Source of the DNA: Dyadobacter sp. NIV53
GTDB taxonomy: Bacteria > Bacteroidota > Bacteroidia > Cytophagales > Spirosomataceae
Assembly (NCBI RefSeq): GCF_019711195.1
Contig: NZ_CP081299.1
Location: 3,596,001 to 3,660,000 of the forward strand
Direction: 5' to 3'
DNA: 64,000 nt
In this document: one piece after another, positions 35,540 through 44,463 of the stretch
Numbering within the stretch: the stretch's first letter is position 1
Layout: every line of letters begins with the position of its first letter
The notes under the pieces: model-generated
What the model was told of the DNA's origin: nothing
The model's database searches: none
Seen by the model: the letters and a program-made list of their open reading frames with translations, nothing else
Translations under genes and position numbers: made by a program

Positions 35540-36337
35540 ATGGCTGAGGTAATATATAAAGTGCCGACAATGGCAGAAATGGCTGCCAGCAACGAAACTC
35601 CCGAAGTGCTTTTCTGGGTTGGCTGTGCTGGTTCTTTTGATGACCGTTATAAAAAAGTTACTGTCGCGTTTGTGAAAATACTGAATAAAGCAGGCGTCAA
35701 ATTTGCTGTTTTGGGTACCGAAGAAAGTTGCACGGGCGATCCTGCGCGGCGGGCGGGCAATGAATTTACTTTTCAGATGCTGGCAATGTCCAATATTCAG
35801 GTTTTGGATATGTATGGAGTTAAAAAAATCGTTACGGCTTGTCCGCATTGTTTTAATACACTAAAAAATGAATACCCTGAATTAGGTGGAAATTACGAAG
35901 TGATCCACCATTCGGAATACCTGCAGCAGCTGATTAATGAAGGGAGGGTCAGGATAGAAGGCGGTGAAGCATTCAAAGGCCGGAAAATTACTTTTCATGA
36001 TTCGTGTTATCTGGGCCGTGCCAATGATATTTACGAAGCGCCTCGCCACGTTCTGGAAGCACTGGATGCTGATTTGGTAGAAATGAAAAGGAGTAAAGTG
36101 AAAGGCTTATGCTGCGGTGCAGGAGGTGGGCAAATGTTTAAAGAACCGGAAGCAGGAAGTAAGGACATTAATATTGAACGCATTGAAGAGGCACTGAATA
36201 CAGGTGCTGATACTATTGCAGTCGCCTGCCCGTTTTGTATGGTAATGATGACGGATGGAATCAAAAACAAGGAAAAAGAAGATTCTGTAAAAGTCTATGA
36301 CCTTGCAGAACTGATTGCGCAGTCAGAAGGTTTATAG
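35540..36337 (+). CDS. CCG-domain (Fe-S)-binding protein, heterodisulfide reductase subunit B-like
   Basis: 265 residues with two CCG-type cysteine-rich motifs. The first is FWVGCAGSFDDR (around residue 30) with TACPHCFNTLKN; the second is FHDSCYLGR and GLCCGAGGGQMF (around residues 190-201). CCG domains bind a noncubane or atypical Fe-S cluster and act as the catalytic electron-transfer half of HdrB/GlpC/LutA-like oxidoreductases. It very likely forms a complex with the membrane Fe-S protein encoded upstream. It is soluble, with no signal peptide. Confidence 0.9.
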   Translation: MAEVIYKVPTMAEMAASNETPEVLFWVGCAGSFDDRYKKVTVAFVKILNKAGVKFAVLGTEESCTGDPARRAGNEFTFQMLAMSNIQVLDMYGVKKIVTACPHCFNTLKNEYPELGGNYEVIHHSEYLQQLINEGRVRIEGGEAFKGRKITFHDSCYLGRANDIYEAPRHVLEALDADLVEMKRSKVKGLCCGAGGGQMFKEPEAGSKDINIERIEEALNTGADTIAVACPFCMVMMTDGIKNKEKEDSVKVYDLAELIAQSEGL

Positions 36338-36370
36338 AAAAGAGTTCAACAATTAATTAAAGACGAAATC

Positions 36371-36871
36371 ATGTACATACCATTCAGCGACCTGGATTTT
36401 GAAGCCCGCGTTTGGGTTTACCAGGCTAATAGGGAACTTTCCAAGGAAGAAACAGGCATTATTACTGAAACACTAAAAGCTGCACTGGATCTTTGGGAAG
36501 CTCATGGAAAGCCGCTTACAGCCTCAGGAAAAGTTTTTGAGCACCGCTTTGTCGTTATTGGTGTGGACGAAAGAGATGAACTGCCAAGCGGATGTTCGAT
36601 TGATAAATCGGTACATTGGTTACAACAAATAGGGCAGCAAATGAATATTGATTTCTTTGACCGTTCTCTGGCTTATCTGGATAATCATAATAACTTACAA
36701 ACGATTGCGGTACCAAATATTAAAAAAGCTGTTTCTGACGAAATCATTACACCTTTTACGATTATTTTTGACAATCAGGTTGGAACCAAGGCCCAATGGA
36801 TGAAACGCTGGAAAATATCTGCCTCCCACTCCTGGCTCAGCCGTTATTTCCTAAAGCAGAACAGTATTTAA
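36371..36871 (+). CDS. conserved hypothetical protein of the Fe-S operon, often mislabelled 'ABC transporter ATPase'
   Basis: 166 residues starting MYIPFSDLDFEARVW, cytosolic, with no Walker A or ABC signature, so the ATPase label sometimes attached to this family is not supported by this sequence. Visible features are IYQANRELS-like N-terminal region, FEHRFVVIGVDE and a cysteine in LPSGCSIDKSVHWLQ that may be functional. It follows the CCG protein by 33 bp and precedes the gldH promoter, so it probably closes the operon. Confidence 0.75.
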   Translation: MYIPFSDLDFEARVWVYQANRELSKEETGIITETLKAALDLWEAHGKPLTASGKVFEHRFVVIGVDERDELPSGCSIDKSVHWLQQIGQQMNIDFFDRSLAYLDNHNNLQTIAVPNIKKAVSDEIITPFTIIFDNQVGTKAQWMKRWKISASHSWLSRYFLKQNSI

Positions 36872-36873
36872 CT

Positions 36874-36903
36874 TTGAATGGAATATAAGGCTCATTAGCT
36901 TTG
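36874..36903 (+). promoter_or_regulatory. predicted gldH promoter
   Basis: TTTG ending at 36876, a 19-base spacer and TAGCTTTG (36896-36903) is an almost ideal Bacteroidota promoter. It overlaps the end of the preceding gene and gives a leader of about 16 nt. Confidence 0.6.
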
Positions 36904-36924
36904 TGAATCACTTAATAAACCCGA

Positions 36925-37410
36925 ATGAAAGTTTTTCAATTAATTGCTTCACTAGTTCTGTCTGTATTACTTTTTGGGTGCGACGACAGCGTGGTTTACA
37001 AAGCACATGAAGATATTAAAGATGGACTTTGGTTTATCAAAAACAAACCCGAATTTAAGGTTGAAATTAAAGATACAACAGCCCAATACAACGTTTATTA
37101 CTTATTCCGCAATACACTGCAATACCCATATTACAACTTATATCTTACCCGGCAATTAACCGGACCGGATGGCAAAACGATTTCCAATGCTTTGGAAGAA
37201 TTATTCGTTTCCAGTGAAATAACTGGTAAGCCATATGGCAAAGGTCTGGGAGATTTGTTTGACCACAAAGTACCTTTTCTGAAAAATTACAGTTTCCCCC
37301 ACTCTGGAAAATATACGTTTACATTATCCCAATCCATGCGTCAAAATCCTCTTCCCTTTGTACTAAGTGTGGGAATCAGCGTGGAAAAAGTCCGGAAAGG
37401 AGTCAAATAG
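36925..37410 (+). CDS. gldH: gliding motility lipoprotein GldH
   Basis: 161 residues with a lipobox LLFGC (Cys19). The body matches GldH: GLWFIKNKPEFKVEI, then YNVYYLFRNTLQYPYYNLYL around residues 52-71 and the C-terminal KYTFTLSQSMRQNPL with a terminal VGISVEKV. GldH is a lipoprotein required for gliding and chitin use in Flavobacterium johnsoniae and is widely kept in this phylum even in non-gliders. Its exact role is unknown. It has its own promoter just upstream. Confidence 0.9.
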   Translation: MKVFQLIASLVLSVLLFGCDDSVVYKAHEDIKDGLWFIKNKPEFKVEIKDTTAQYNVYYLFRNTLQYPYYNLYLTRQLTGPDGKTISNALEELFVSSEITGKPYGKGLGDLFDHKVPFLKNYSFPHSGKYTFTLSQSMRQNPLPFVLSVGISVEKVRKGVK

Positions 37411-37517
37411 TAACTAGCCAGATGATCCGTACCACGGCTGAAACACCAAGCTTCGTGAAAAACCTGATCATTCAGCCCTGTCACGGATAGTTTCGCAAAA
37501 CCTTCTTATGATAAGTT

Positions 37518-38360
37518 ATGAATAAGCTGATATATCTGTGGTTTGCTGTAAAAACTGCGTTTTGCTCCTGCCACTCAGATCATAAAATGAATGGTTTTGA
37601 GAGAATAAAATCGCATTACAAAATCATTAAAACCGGTGTACTTCCTGATGTTGCAAACGAAAGCTCAGGACTGGTAAAAGGTAATAATCCAAATTCATTC
37701 TGGACCAATAATGATAGTGGCGGCAAGCCAGAATTATATAAAATTGATTCCACCGGCAAACTTCTGTCTGTAAAAAAAGTTGATAACGCTCAAAATACAG
37801 ACTGGGAAGATCTTACAAGTGATGAAAACGGCACTATTTACATTGGTGATTTTGGGAACAACAGCAATACCAGACGTAATTTAAATGTATATAAAGTACC
37901 GTTAAACAAACCGGACACTGAAAAAATAACTTTTAGTTATGCTGATCAAACAGAATTCCCTCCATCTGAGGACAAACTGAATTACGATTGTGAAGCATTT
38001 TTTTACAGCAGGAAAAATTTATACCTTTTTTCCAAAAACCGAAGTCCAGCCAATCATTATGTAAGATTATATCAGATGCCTTCTGAACAGGGAAATTATA
38101 CCATATCTCCAATAGACAGCATCCGGATAAAGACACAGGTGACATCAGCAGATATCAGTCCGGACGGAAAGACATTTGCATTACTTACTTACGGGAAAAT
38201 TCTGCTTTTCGGGATTGAAGAAGGCAAAATAAATTTCAAACGTCCTTTGGGATGTTTCAGAATTGTAAGAAAGCAAACAGAAGCGCTTATATTCCTGAAT
38301 AATTCGGATATGCTGGTTACTAATGAGCAGAAACAGATCTTCCGCTTTACTTATCGCTGA
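37518..38360 (+). CDS. exported hypothetical beta-propeller-like protein
   Basis: 280 residues. The N-terminus (MNKLIYLWFAVKTAFC) is hydrophobic and a Cys at residue 16 or 18 could be lipidated, though the lipobox is poor. The mature part has motifs NESSGLVKGNNPNSFWTNND, WEDLTSDENGTIYIGDFGNN and TSADISPDGKTFALLTYG, the pattern of blade repeats in beta-propeller proteins such as SdiA-regulated or NHL-like families. Function unknown; the W-x-D-L-x-(6)-Y-I-G-D-F-G-N-N motif may define a ligand pocket. Confidence 0.68.
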   Translation: MNKLIYLWFAVKTAFCSCHSDHKMNGFERIKSHYKIIKTGVLPDVANESSGLVKGNNPNSFWTNNDSGGKPELYKIDSTGKLLSVKKVDNAQNTDWEDLTSDENGTIYIGDFGNNSNTRRNLNVYKVPLNKPDTEKITFSYADQTEFPPSEDKLNYDCEAFFYSRKNLYLFSKNRSPANHYVRLYQMPSEQGNYTISPIDSIRIKTQVTSADISPDGKTFALLTYGKILLFGIEEGKINFKRPLGCFRIVRKQTEALIFLNNSDMLVTNEQKQIFRFTYR

Positions 38361-38448
38361 TGTTATGTTTATGTTAACAAAGCAACAAAACGTGTAATGT
38401 GAAAATCACATCCGTTAATTTTGAGCTCGATTTAATAACAAAAACAAA

Positions 38449-39159
38449 ATGAGCACTGCAAAAACTATACATTCTATTCCGAAAGTATTAGTAGTTGATG
38501 ACGATTCAGATATTGTAGAACTTCTCGAATATAATCTTATAAAGGAAGGATATTCCGTTTTAACTGCCTCTAATGGTAAAAAAGCAATTGAAATTGCAAA
38601 AACATTTTTACCGGATTTAATTTTGCTAGATATTATGATGCCTCAGCTCGATGGTATCGAAACGGGCCGGATTTTACGACAGAACCCAGATATTAAAAAT
38701 ACCTACATACTTTTTCTTACTGCACGTTCGGAAGAGTATTCGGAAGTAGCAGCTTTTGAAGTTGGAGCAGATGATTATATCACAAAACCCATCAAACCAC
38801 GTGCTTTGATGAGCCGTATCAATGCATTATTTCGCAGAGAAGCCCAAAAAGCTGACTCGGGAGATCAGATTGAAATTCTTGACCTGGTAATTAACCGCAA
38901 AAATTATACCGTTACGCAAGGCTCGGATAAGTCTGTTGTTCTTCCTAAAAAAGAATTTGAGCTGCTATTTTTTCTTGCCCAAACACCAAATAAGGTTTTC
39001 AACAGGGACGAGTTACTTCAAAAGATCTGGGGTGCCGATATTTATGTTCTGGAAAGAACCGTTGATGTGCATATCAGGAAACTGCGTGAAAAACTTGGTG
39101 ACAGTTATATCAAAACCCTGAAAGGAGTTGGGTATATGTTTAGTAACGAAAGCGAATAA
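38449..39159 (+). CDS. OmpR/PhoB-family response regulator
   Basis: 236 residues: an N-terminal receiver domain (KVLVVDDDSDIVELLEY, phospho-acceptor Asp around residue 62 in LILLDIMMPQLDG, Thr in FLTARSEE, Lys in DDYITKPIKP) and a C-terminal winged helix (RDELLQKIWG, RTVDVHIRKLREKLG, LKGVGYMF). It binds DNA when phosphorylated and is the kind of regulator that pairs with an inner-membrane histidine kinase, but no kinase gene adjoins it, so it is an orphan in this window. Leader of about 90 bp from the preceding gene. Confidence 0.95.
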   Translation: MSTAKTIHSIPKVLVVDDDSDIVELLEYNLIKEGYSVLTASNGKKAIEIAKTFLPDLILLDIMMPQLDGIETGRILRQNPDIKNTYILFLTARSEEYSEVAAFEVGADDYITKPIKPRALMSRINALFRREAQKADSGDQIEILDLVINRKNYTVTQGSDKSVVLPKKEFELLFFLAQTPNKVFNRDELLQKIWGADIYVLERTVDVHIRKLREKLGDSYIKTLKGVGYMFSNESE

Positions 39160-39211
39160 CCATCGCAGTTACTTTCCTTAACCAACCCAAAAATTAGATG
39201 GGCCACAAACA

Positions 39212-41676
39212 TTAACGTTCTTTTTCCTTATTCTTATCTTTTTTCTTCCTGAAAGCCAGCTTGATATTAACTTCACCGTTTTCATCAATCGCTCTCAGGA
39301 AAATCTTGGAACCTTCGCGTTTTTCAGGATTATTAGGATCAAGAACGTAAGTTGAATCCCTTCTTTTCAGGTTACTCAGCGGAATCTGAATGTTAATGTC
39401 AGTCTTTTTACCAAAGCTGTAAATCCCGTCAATAAATAGCGTGATTACATTGGACTCAATTTCCATTGGAGCTATTTCAATCTCTTCACCACTTAGTTTA
39501 AATGTATTTTTTATCGGTGCAAACTGGACACTTTCAAAGTTACGCCGTTTGAATACCAGCCTTTTCATTTTCAGAAATGGCTCAAAATTATTGATATAAC
39601 CATCTGTAAGATTAATATTTAACAACCCTTTCATGGAAGAAGGAACAATTCTGACATTATTATTCAGCCGTGTCTCAAAACTAAAATCCGTGTTTAACTT
39701 TCCTTTTAAATTCTGATCAGTAATGGTTTTTTGTCCAAAATTCTCAAAAGAATAGAAAACTGTTTGTACATCTGCATTCGTTATTTTCCCTTTCACCACA
39801 ACATGCGGTAATTGATTTGCCCCGGAATTATTCATTTCTCCGGATATTCTCAATTGTCCGCCTTTAAACGCATTCATCAGGAAATATTCAATACGCATCG
39901 AATTATCCTTTACAGTAAACTCTCCTTTAACCTTAGTTGCCTGGAAGTTTTTGTATTTCAATTGATTAGAATTCAGTTTGGCAGTTATTTCTATATTATC
40001 AATCGCATTGTCGAGTAGATCCGAAAGTTTGAGTTTCTTTTTGCGTTTGTTTACTACTTGCGCTCTTGGTGCGAGTAAGGTTTCAAGCCAGTTTAACTTC
40101 CAGGATGGAATATTCACATTTACCGCCGCGCGGAGAGGTTTGGGAGAACCAAATAAATAGGGTATCAGATCCACTACTTTCCCGTTGATAAAAAGCATAT
40201 TCTGGCCGTCAGAAAGGCTCAGTTTTGGAATAACCAATGCTTTTTCATTAAACACAAATTCTCCTGCTATTTTTTTCAGATGCACCTGACGAGGCAGATA
40301 ATCCATAGAAATATTCTGCAATGATGCTTTGCCCCACAATTTCCCGTTAAACTGGTCACTTTTGGGATTATAAAATGCTTTCAGACTTCCATTAAAATGA
40401 AAATCAATTTTAGCTTTTCCATTCTTAAAACGATATCGGGCGGGGTCAAATAAAGAGTTTAAATTAGTTGAATCGGCCTGGATAGTACCATCAAAAATAG
40501 CCATCGGATTTCTGAAATTGTTAATCGTCAAAGCAAAGTTGAATGGTATTGTTTCAAATTGTCCGGTTACATTGGGTGCTGTTAAACGTGCATTATATAC
40601 GCTGGGAACTCTGCTCGTATCACCCTGATTGGTGTAATTCCCGTCTGTCTTTACATTTCTCAACGTTCCAACCGGCAAATTATATTCAAATGGTACTGTT
40701 TTAAAATGAACGTCTACTCTCGGTATTTTTTCTGATAACTGTCCTTCGATTTTAACCTCTGTATCAACTTCTGTATGAATGCCGATGGAATCAATCTGCA
40801 ACCTGGCTTTCGTGTTCAGCAATGGAAGTGCGTTATCGACTGCGATTTTTTTTGCTTCAAAATTCATTCTGAATAACTTAATCGAGTCAGACAGATCAAA
40901 TTCCCCGGTAATAGCTATTTTGTCATGTGTGCTGCTTTCTAATACAGAAGGATAGATTTTGAGATTCTTTTTATCGCCGTCATATGCGATAGATAAGTTA
41001 ATATTTGTTTCCTGGTTAATTAAAAAACCTCCTTTTTCCGGCCTGAATGTTAACCCGTTAAAAAATATGGTGCCTGTAAAATTGACATTAGTTGTAGAAT
41101 CCGTGATCGTAACATGATTAGTGGCATCACGGAACAGTGCACTATAAGATTTGCCCGAAATAGAATCAGCAAAGCTTACAGCAAAATTGATGAATCTCAG
41201 ATTACTTAGTTTTTTTATCAGATCATCCTGATTTCCCGAATCCTTATCATCCTTTTTTTAGTATCCGGTGTTTTAAAAATACTTAGATTCGTGTAGCCAT
41301 CCTTTTGTTTAAACATTTTCAAACTCCCGTTTTGCAATACGAGGTTTCGGATGATGATATCACCTTTATAAAGGCTGTTAAAATCAAGTGCAACGTGAAT
41401 TAGTTCTGCTTTTAAAAATGGTGTCTGATGTTTTTCATAAATGCTGTCAGTAAGCAGTACATTATCTAATGTGAAATTAAGGCCAAAGCCGCCTGTAAAA
41501 GGGCGAAATTTGAAATCCTCAATTTCAAGATCCCCATTCAGATTTTCATTTACAAGAGCCTGTACCTTACGAAAAATCTTTTCCTGATTGCGATATAGCC
41601 AAATCTCTACCGCTCCAAACAGGAATAAGGCACACAACGCAAGAATACCAACGACTTTTAAGATTTTCGCAAACAT
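39212..41676 (-). pseudogene. AsmA-like protein, interrupted by a one-base frameshift
   Basis: The first frame (41676 to 41218) has one N-terminal transmembrane helix (VVGILALCALFLFGAVEIWLY) and an AsmA-like beta start. The second (from about 41259 down to 39212) continues a long beta-rich chain. The join falls in DTKK|KDDKDSGN inside an A7 run (plus-strand T7 at 41253-41259); an eighth A gives about 821 residues. The sequence between the two long frames also translates sensibly (IKKLSNLRFINFAVSFADS). AsmA-like proteins such as TamB and YhdP are periplasmic lipid-bridge proteins; this one is anchored in the inner membrane and may move phospholipids to the outer membrane. That role is by homology only. 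Confidence 0.82.
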
Positions 41677-41845
41677 GTAACGGAAGGTAATTAATCAGGA
41701 CTTGTAAGTTAGCCCATATAAACTGATTATTAAATGCTACGAACTAATACATATTAATTGTAATAATAGCGTGCCAGAAACTTACGCCTGACAATAAGAA
41801 TTAGATGTTAAGTATCTCAATTTCGCTATTCACAGCAAAAAATGC

Positions 41846-41853
41846 TAGTTTTG
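41846..41853 (+). promoter_or_regulatory. predicted -7 element of lysS
   Basis: TAGTTTTG followed by C matches TAnnTTTGC. It lies 53 bp before the lysS start. No clear -33 TTG was found. Confidence 0.35.
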
Positions 41854-41906
41854 CGCACTTATTTTATAGTGAAGAAGTTGATTATCATAAATATTGCTAA
41901 ATAATA

Positions 41907-43622
41907 ATGCTACTAAGCGAACAGGAAATATTACGCCGCCAAAAGCGTGAAGAATTGATACGAACAGGTATAGAACCGTATCCTACGGAAGAGTTTGTGG
42001 TAAATACTTACTCTGCTGATATTAATAAAAACTACGAAAACAATAAGATAGATTATAAGCATGTAACTATGGCCGGCCGCCTGATGGGTTTCCGGATTAT
42101 GGGAAGTGCTGCTTTTGCCGAGTTGCAGGATAGTACCGGACGGATACAATTGTACTTCCGCCGCGACGATCTTTGCCCGGGAGAAGATAAAACACTTTAT
42201 AATACAGTATTCAAAAAACTATTGGACATTGGTGATATTATCGGGGTAACCGGTTTTGTTTTTACTACGCAAACCGGGGAAATATCAGTTCATGTTCAGG
42301 AATTTAAAATTTTAAATAAATCGCTTCGTCCGCTTCCAGTGGTAAAACGGGATGAAGAAGGGAATGTATTTGATGGATTTACGGATCCTGAACTACGCTA
42401 TCGTCAGCGGTATGTAGATCTGATCGTAAATCCGGAAGTCCGTGATATTTTTATCAAACGTGCCCGTATTATTACCACGATGCGTTCTTATTTTGATTCA
42501 AAAAGTTGGCTGGAAGTAGAAACACCCGTCTTACAGTCAATTCACGGAGGAGCAGCTGCAAAGCCGTTTGAAACACATCATAATGCACTGGATGTGGGTC
42601 TTTATCTACGTATTGCTACCGAATTACATTTAAAAAGACTGATCGTAGGTGGTTTTGAGGGTGTGTATGAAATTGGTAAAAATTTCCGTAATGAGGGAAT
42701 GGACCGTACACACAATCCCGAATTTACATTGCTTGAGCTTTATGTAGCTTATAAGGATTATTTCTGGATGATGAAAATGACGGAGGAAGTTCTGGAAAAA
42801 GTGGCTATTGCTGTCAACGGAACTGCCACAGCTAAATTTGGTAATACTGAACTTGATTTTACAGGCCCATACCCAAGATTAAGCATTACGGATGCAATTC
42901 ACCAATATACAGGCTTAAACGTGGAAGCTCTGGATGAGGTTTCCATCCGTGAAAAATGCCGTGAATGGGGAATGCAGGTGACTGAGAGCATGGGAAAAGG
43001 AAAATTGATTGATGAGATCTTCGGGGAAAAAGTGGAAGAGCATATCATTCAGCCTACTTTCATTATTGACCATCCGGTTGAAATGTCTCCGTTAACCAAA
43101 AAACACCGTTCAAAACCAGGCATGGTAGAACGCTTTGAGCTTTTTGTAAATGGAAAAGAAATTGCCAATGCTTATTCAGAATTAAATGATCCGATTGAAC
43201 AAAGAGAGCGTTTTGAAGATCAGCTCAAACTGAAAGAACGTGGTGACGATGAAGCAATGGAAATGGATGAAGATTTCCTGCGCTCGCTCGAATATGGTAT
43301 GCCGCCTACTTCAGGAATTGGTATCGGTATTGACCGTTTAACGATGTTACTTACTAATAATTTGAGTATTCAGGAAGTTATTTTCTTTCCACAGATGCGA
43401 CCTGAAAAGAAACAGGAAATGGCTAAGGAAGCAGATTATATTGCTGCCGGTGTACCTGCGGTGTGGATTCCGGCATTACAAAAAATGAATATCCTGATGA
43501 TTGAGCAATTGAAAGCTGCAAGTCCGAACAAAATTTTTAATGACTTGGGTGGAATGAGGAAAAAGCTGAAAATTGAAGAAAAAATGCCAACCCTCGATGA
43601 TATTAAAACCTGGGTGGAATAA
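41907..43622 (+). CDS. lysS: lysyl-tRNA synthetase (class II)
   Basis: 571 residues. LysRS charges tRNA-Lys. An N-terminal OB-fold anticodon-binding domain (around residues 50-145, with VTMAGRLMGFRIMG and FAELQDSTGRIQLYF) precedes the class II catalytic core: motif 1 near RARIITTMRSYFDSKSWLEV, motif 2 FRNEGMDRTHNPEFTLLE, and motif 3 GIGIGIDRLTMLLT. The first 500 residues match E. coli LysRS; about 70 residues follow (PAVWIPALQKMNILMIEQ to DDIKTWVE) as a C-terminal helical extension I have seen in other Bacteroidota LysRS sequences. A strong terminator lies after it. Confidence 0.97.
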   Translation: MLLSEQEILRRQKREELIRTGIEPYPTEEFVVNTYSADINKNYENNKIDYKHVTMAGRLMGFRIMGSAAFAELQDSTGRIQLYFRRDDLCPGEDKTLYNTVFKKLLDIGDIIGVTGFVFTTQTGEISVHVQEFKILNKSLRPLPVVKRDEEGNVFDGFTDPELRYRQRYVDLIVNPEVRDIFIKRARIITTMRSYFDSKSWLEVETPVLQSIHGGAAAKPFETHHNALDVGLYLRIATELHLKRLIVGGFEGVYEIGKNFRNEGMDRTHNPEFTLLELYVAYKDYFWMMKMTEEVLEKVAIAVNGTATAKFGNTELDFTGPYPRLSITDAIHQYTGLNVEALDEVSIREKCREWGMQVTESMGKGKLIDEIFGEKVEEHIIQPTFIIDHPVEMSPLTKKHRSKPGMVERFELFVNGKEIANAYSELNDPIEQRERFEDQLKLKERGDDEAMEMDEDFLRSLEYGMPPTSGIGIGIDRLTMLLTNNLSIQEVIFFPQMRPEKKQEMAKEADYIAAGVPAVWIPALQKMNILMIEQLKAASPNKIFNDLGGMRKKLKIEEKMPTLDDIKTWVE

Positions 43623-43643
43623 GAATCATTTCTCCTGAAAAAG

Positions 43644-43675
43644 AAAAATACCGCAGCATCGCTACGGTATTTTTC
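43644..43675. terminator. terminator between lysS and the cold-shock gene
   Basis: AAAAATACCGCAGC and GCTACGGTATTTTT pair with a single mismatch around ATC, with A and T runs on both sides, so it can terminate both convergent genes. Confidence 0.85.
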
Positions 43676-43698
43676 TTTTTCAGCAAGTAGATATATGA

Positions 43699-43893
43699 TT
43701 ATATCTTTTTTACCTGCACGGCGTTAAGTCCTTTTTTTCCTTCAACGACCTCGTATTCAACCTGGTCATTTTCCCGAATAGTAAGTCCTCCCAATCCTGT
43801 AACATGGACAAAAATGTCTCTGTTTGTGTCGTCTTCAACGATGAAGCCGTATCCCTTAGCTTCATTGAAAAATTTTACAGTACCTGTTGGCAT
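43699..43893 (-). CDS. cold-shock domain protein (CspA family)
   Basis: From the ATG at 43893 the protein has 64 residues, the normal Csp length (the ORF could extend 18 residues upstream but these are not part of the fold). It binds single-stranded RNA or DNA and prevents secondary structure. RNP1 is GYGFIVED and RNP2 is IFVHVTG, preceded by TGTVKFFNEA. It is a single OB-fold. Confidence 0.95.
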   Translation of the reverse strand: MPTGTVKFFNEAKGYGFIVEDDTNRDIFVHVTGLGGLTIRENDQVEYEVVEGKKGLNAVQVKKI

Positions 43894-44241
43894 AATGTTG
43901 AAAATAAAAAAATAAATAAGGTGAAAATACATCAGAATTGTAAACACTTCACGTTATAAGCTCAACTGCATTACCAAATGATTGAGGCAAGTCTAACAGA
44001 ATTGCAAAAGATATTTTGGCAATTTCTATCAAGGCATCCTAATAATAATGAACTACTTACAAATTCTTCAATCACAAAGAAACAAAAATTGTCCGTAAAA
44101 CAATTTATTTGAATAAATAATTTGACAATTTACGAGTAAACGGTAATTTGCTGTTTCACATATCTTTAGATAAAAATCGGGAACGAGTTGGAATTGGGGT
44201 TGAATATCGCTAACTATGAGGCAATTATTGAAAATAAGGGT
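43894..44241. other. divergent intergenic region upstream of the cold-shock and PspC-like genes
   Basis: About 350 bp, very AT-rich. The 5' part is the long leader expected of a cold-shock mRNA on the minus strand. An imperfect inverted repeat, AAATTGTC (44086-44093) and GACAATTT (44124-44131), encloses TTATTTGAATAAATAA; it may be a terminator or a binding site. No gene is evident. Confidence 0.5.
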
Positions 44242-44463
44242 ATGAACAGACTTCGGTATTACGTAGAGAATCAAATATTTGGTGTATGTGCGAATTTGGG
44301 CGAAAAACTCAATTTTCCTGCCAGTAGTATTCGCTTATATTTCATTTATGCCACATTTATGACATTTGGGTCACCAATTATACTCTACCTTGTGCTTGCA
44401 TTCTGGATGGAATTACGCCATCACTGGCGAAGACATAACAGTCCTACTATTTGGGAGTTGTAG
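44242..44463 (+). CDS. PspC-domain membrane protein
   Basis: From the ATG at 44242 (after a GGGT) the product has 73 residues. The PspC pattern is present: GVCANLGEKLNFPASSIRLYF, then a hydrophobic segment FMTFGSPIILYLVLAFWM, then a short basic tail. PspC-domain proteins sit in the inner membrane in the phage-shock stress response; small stand-alone copies like this one are common in Bacteroidota. The frame could extend to an upstream ATG at 44188 but those 18 residues lack the family features. Its 3' end overlaps the convergent glycosyltransferase gene by 17 bp. Confidence 0.75.
   Translation: MNRLRYYVENQIFGVCANLGEKLNFPASSIRLYFIYATFMTFGSPIILYLVLAFWMELRHHWRRHNSPTIWEL

Noticed and set aside
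44086..44131. AT-rich inverted repeat upstream of the PspC-like gene as a terminator or operator
   Set aside because: The arms are short and the loop is AT-rich; chance is plausible in this composition. It is only mentioned within the intergenic entry.
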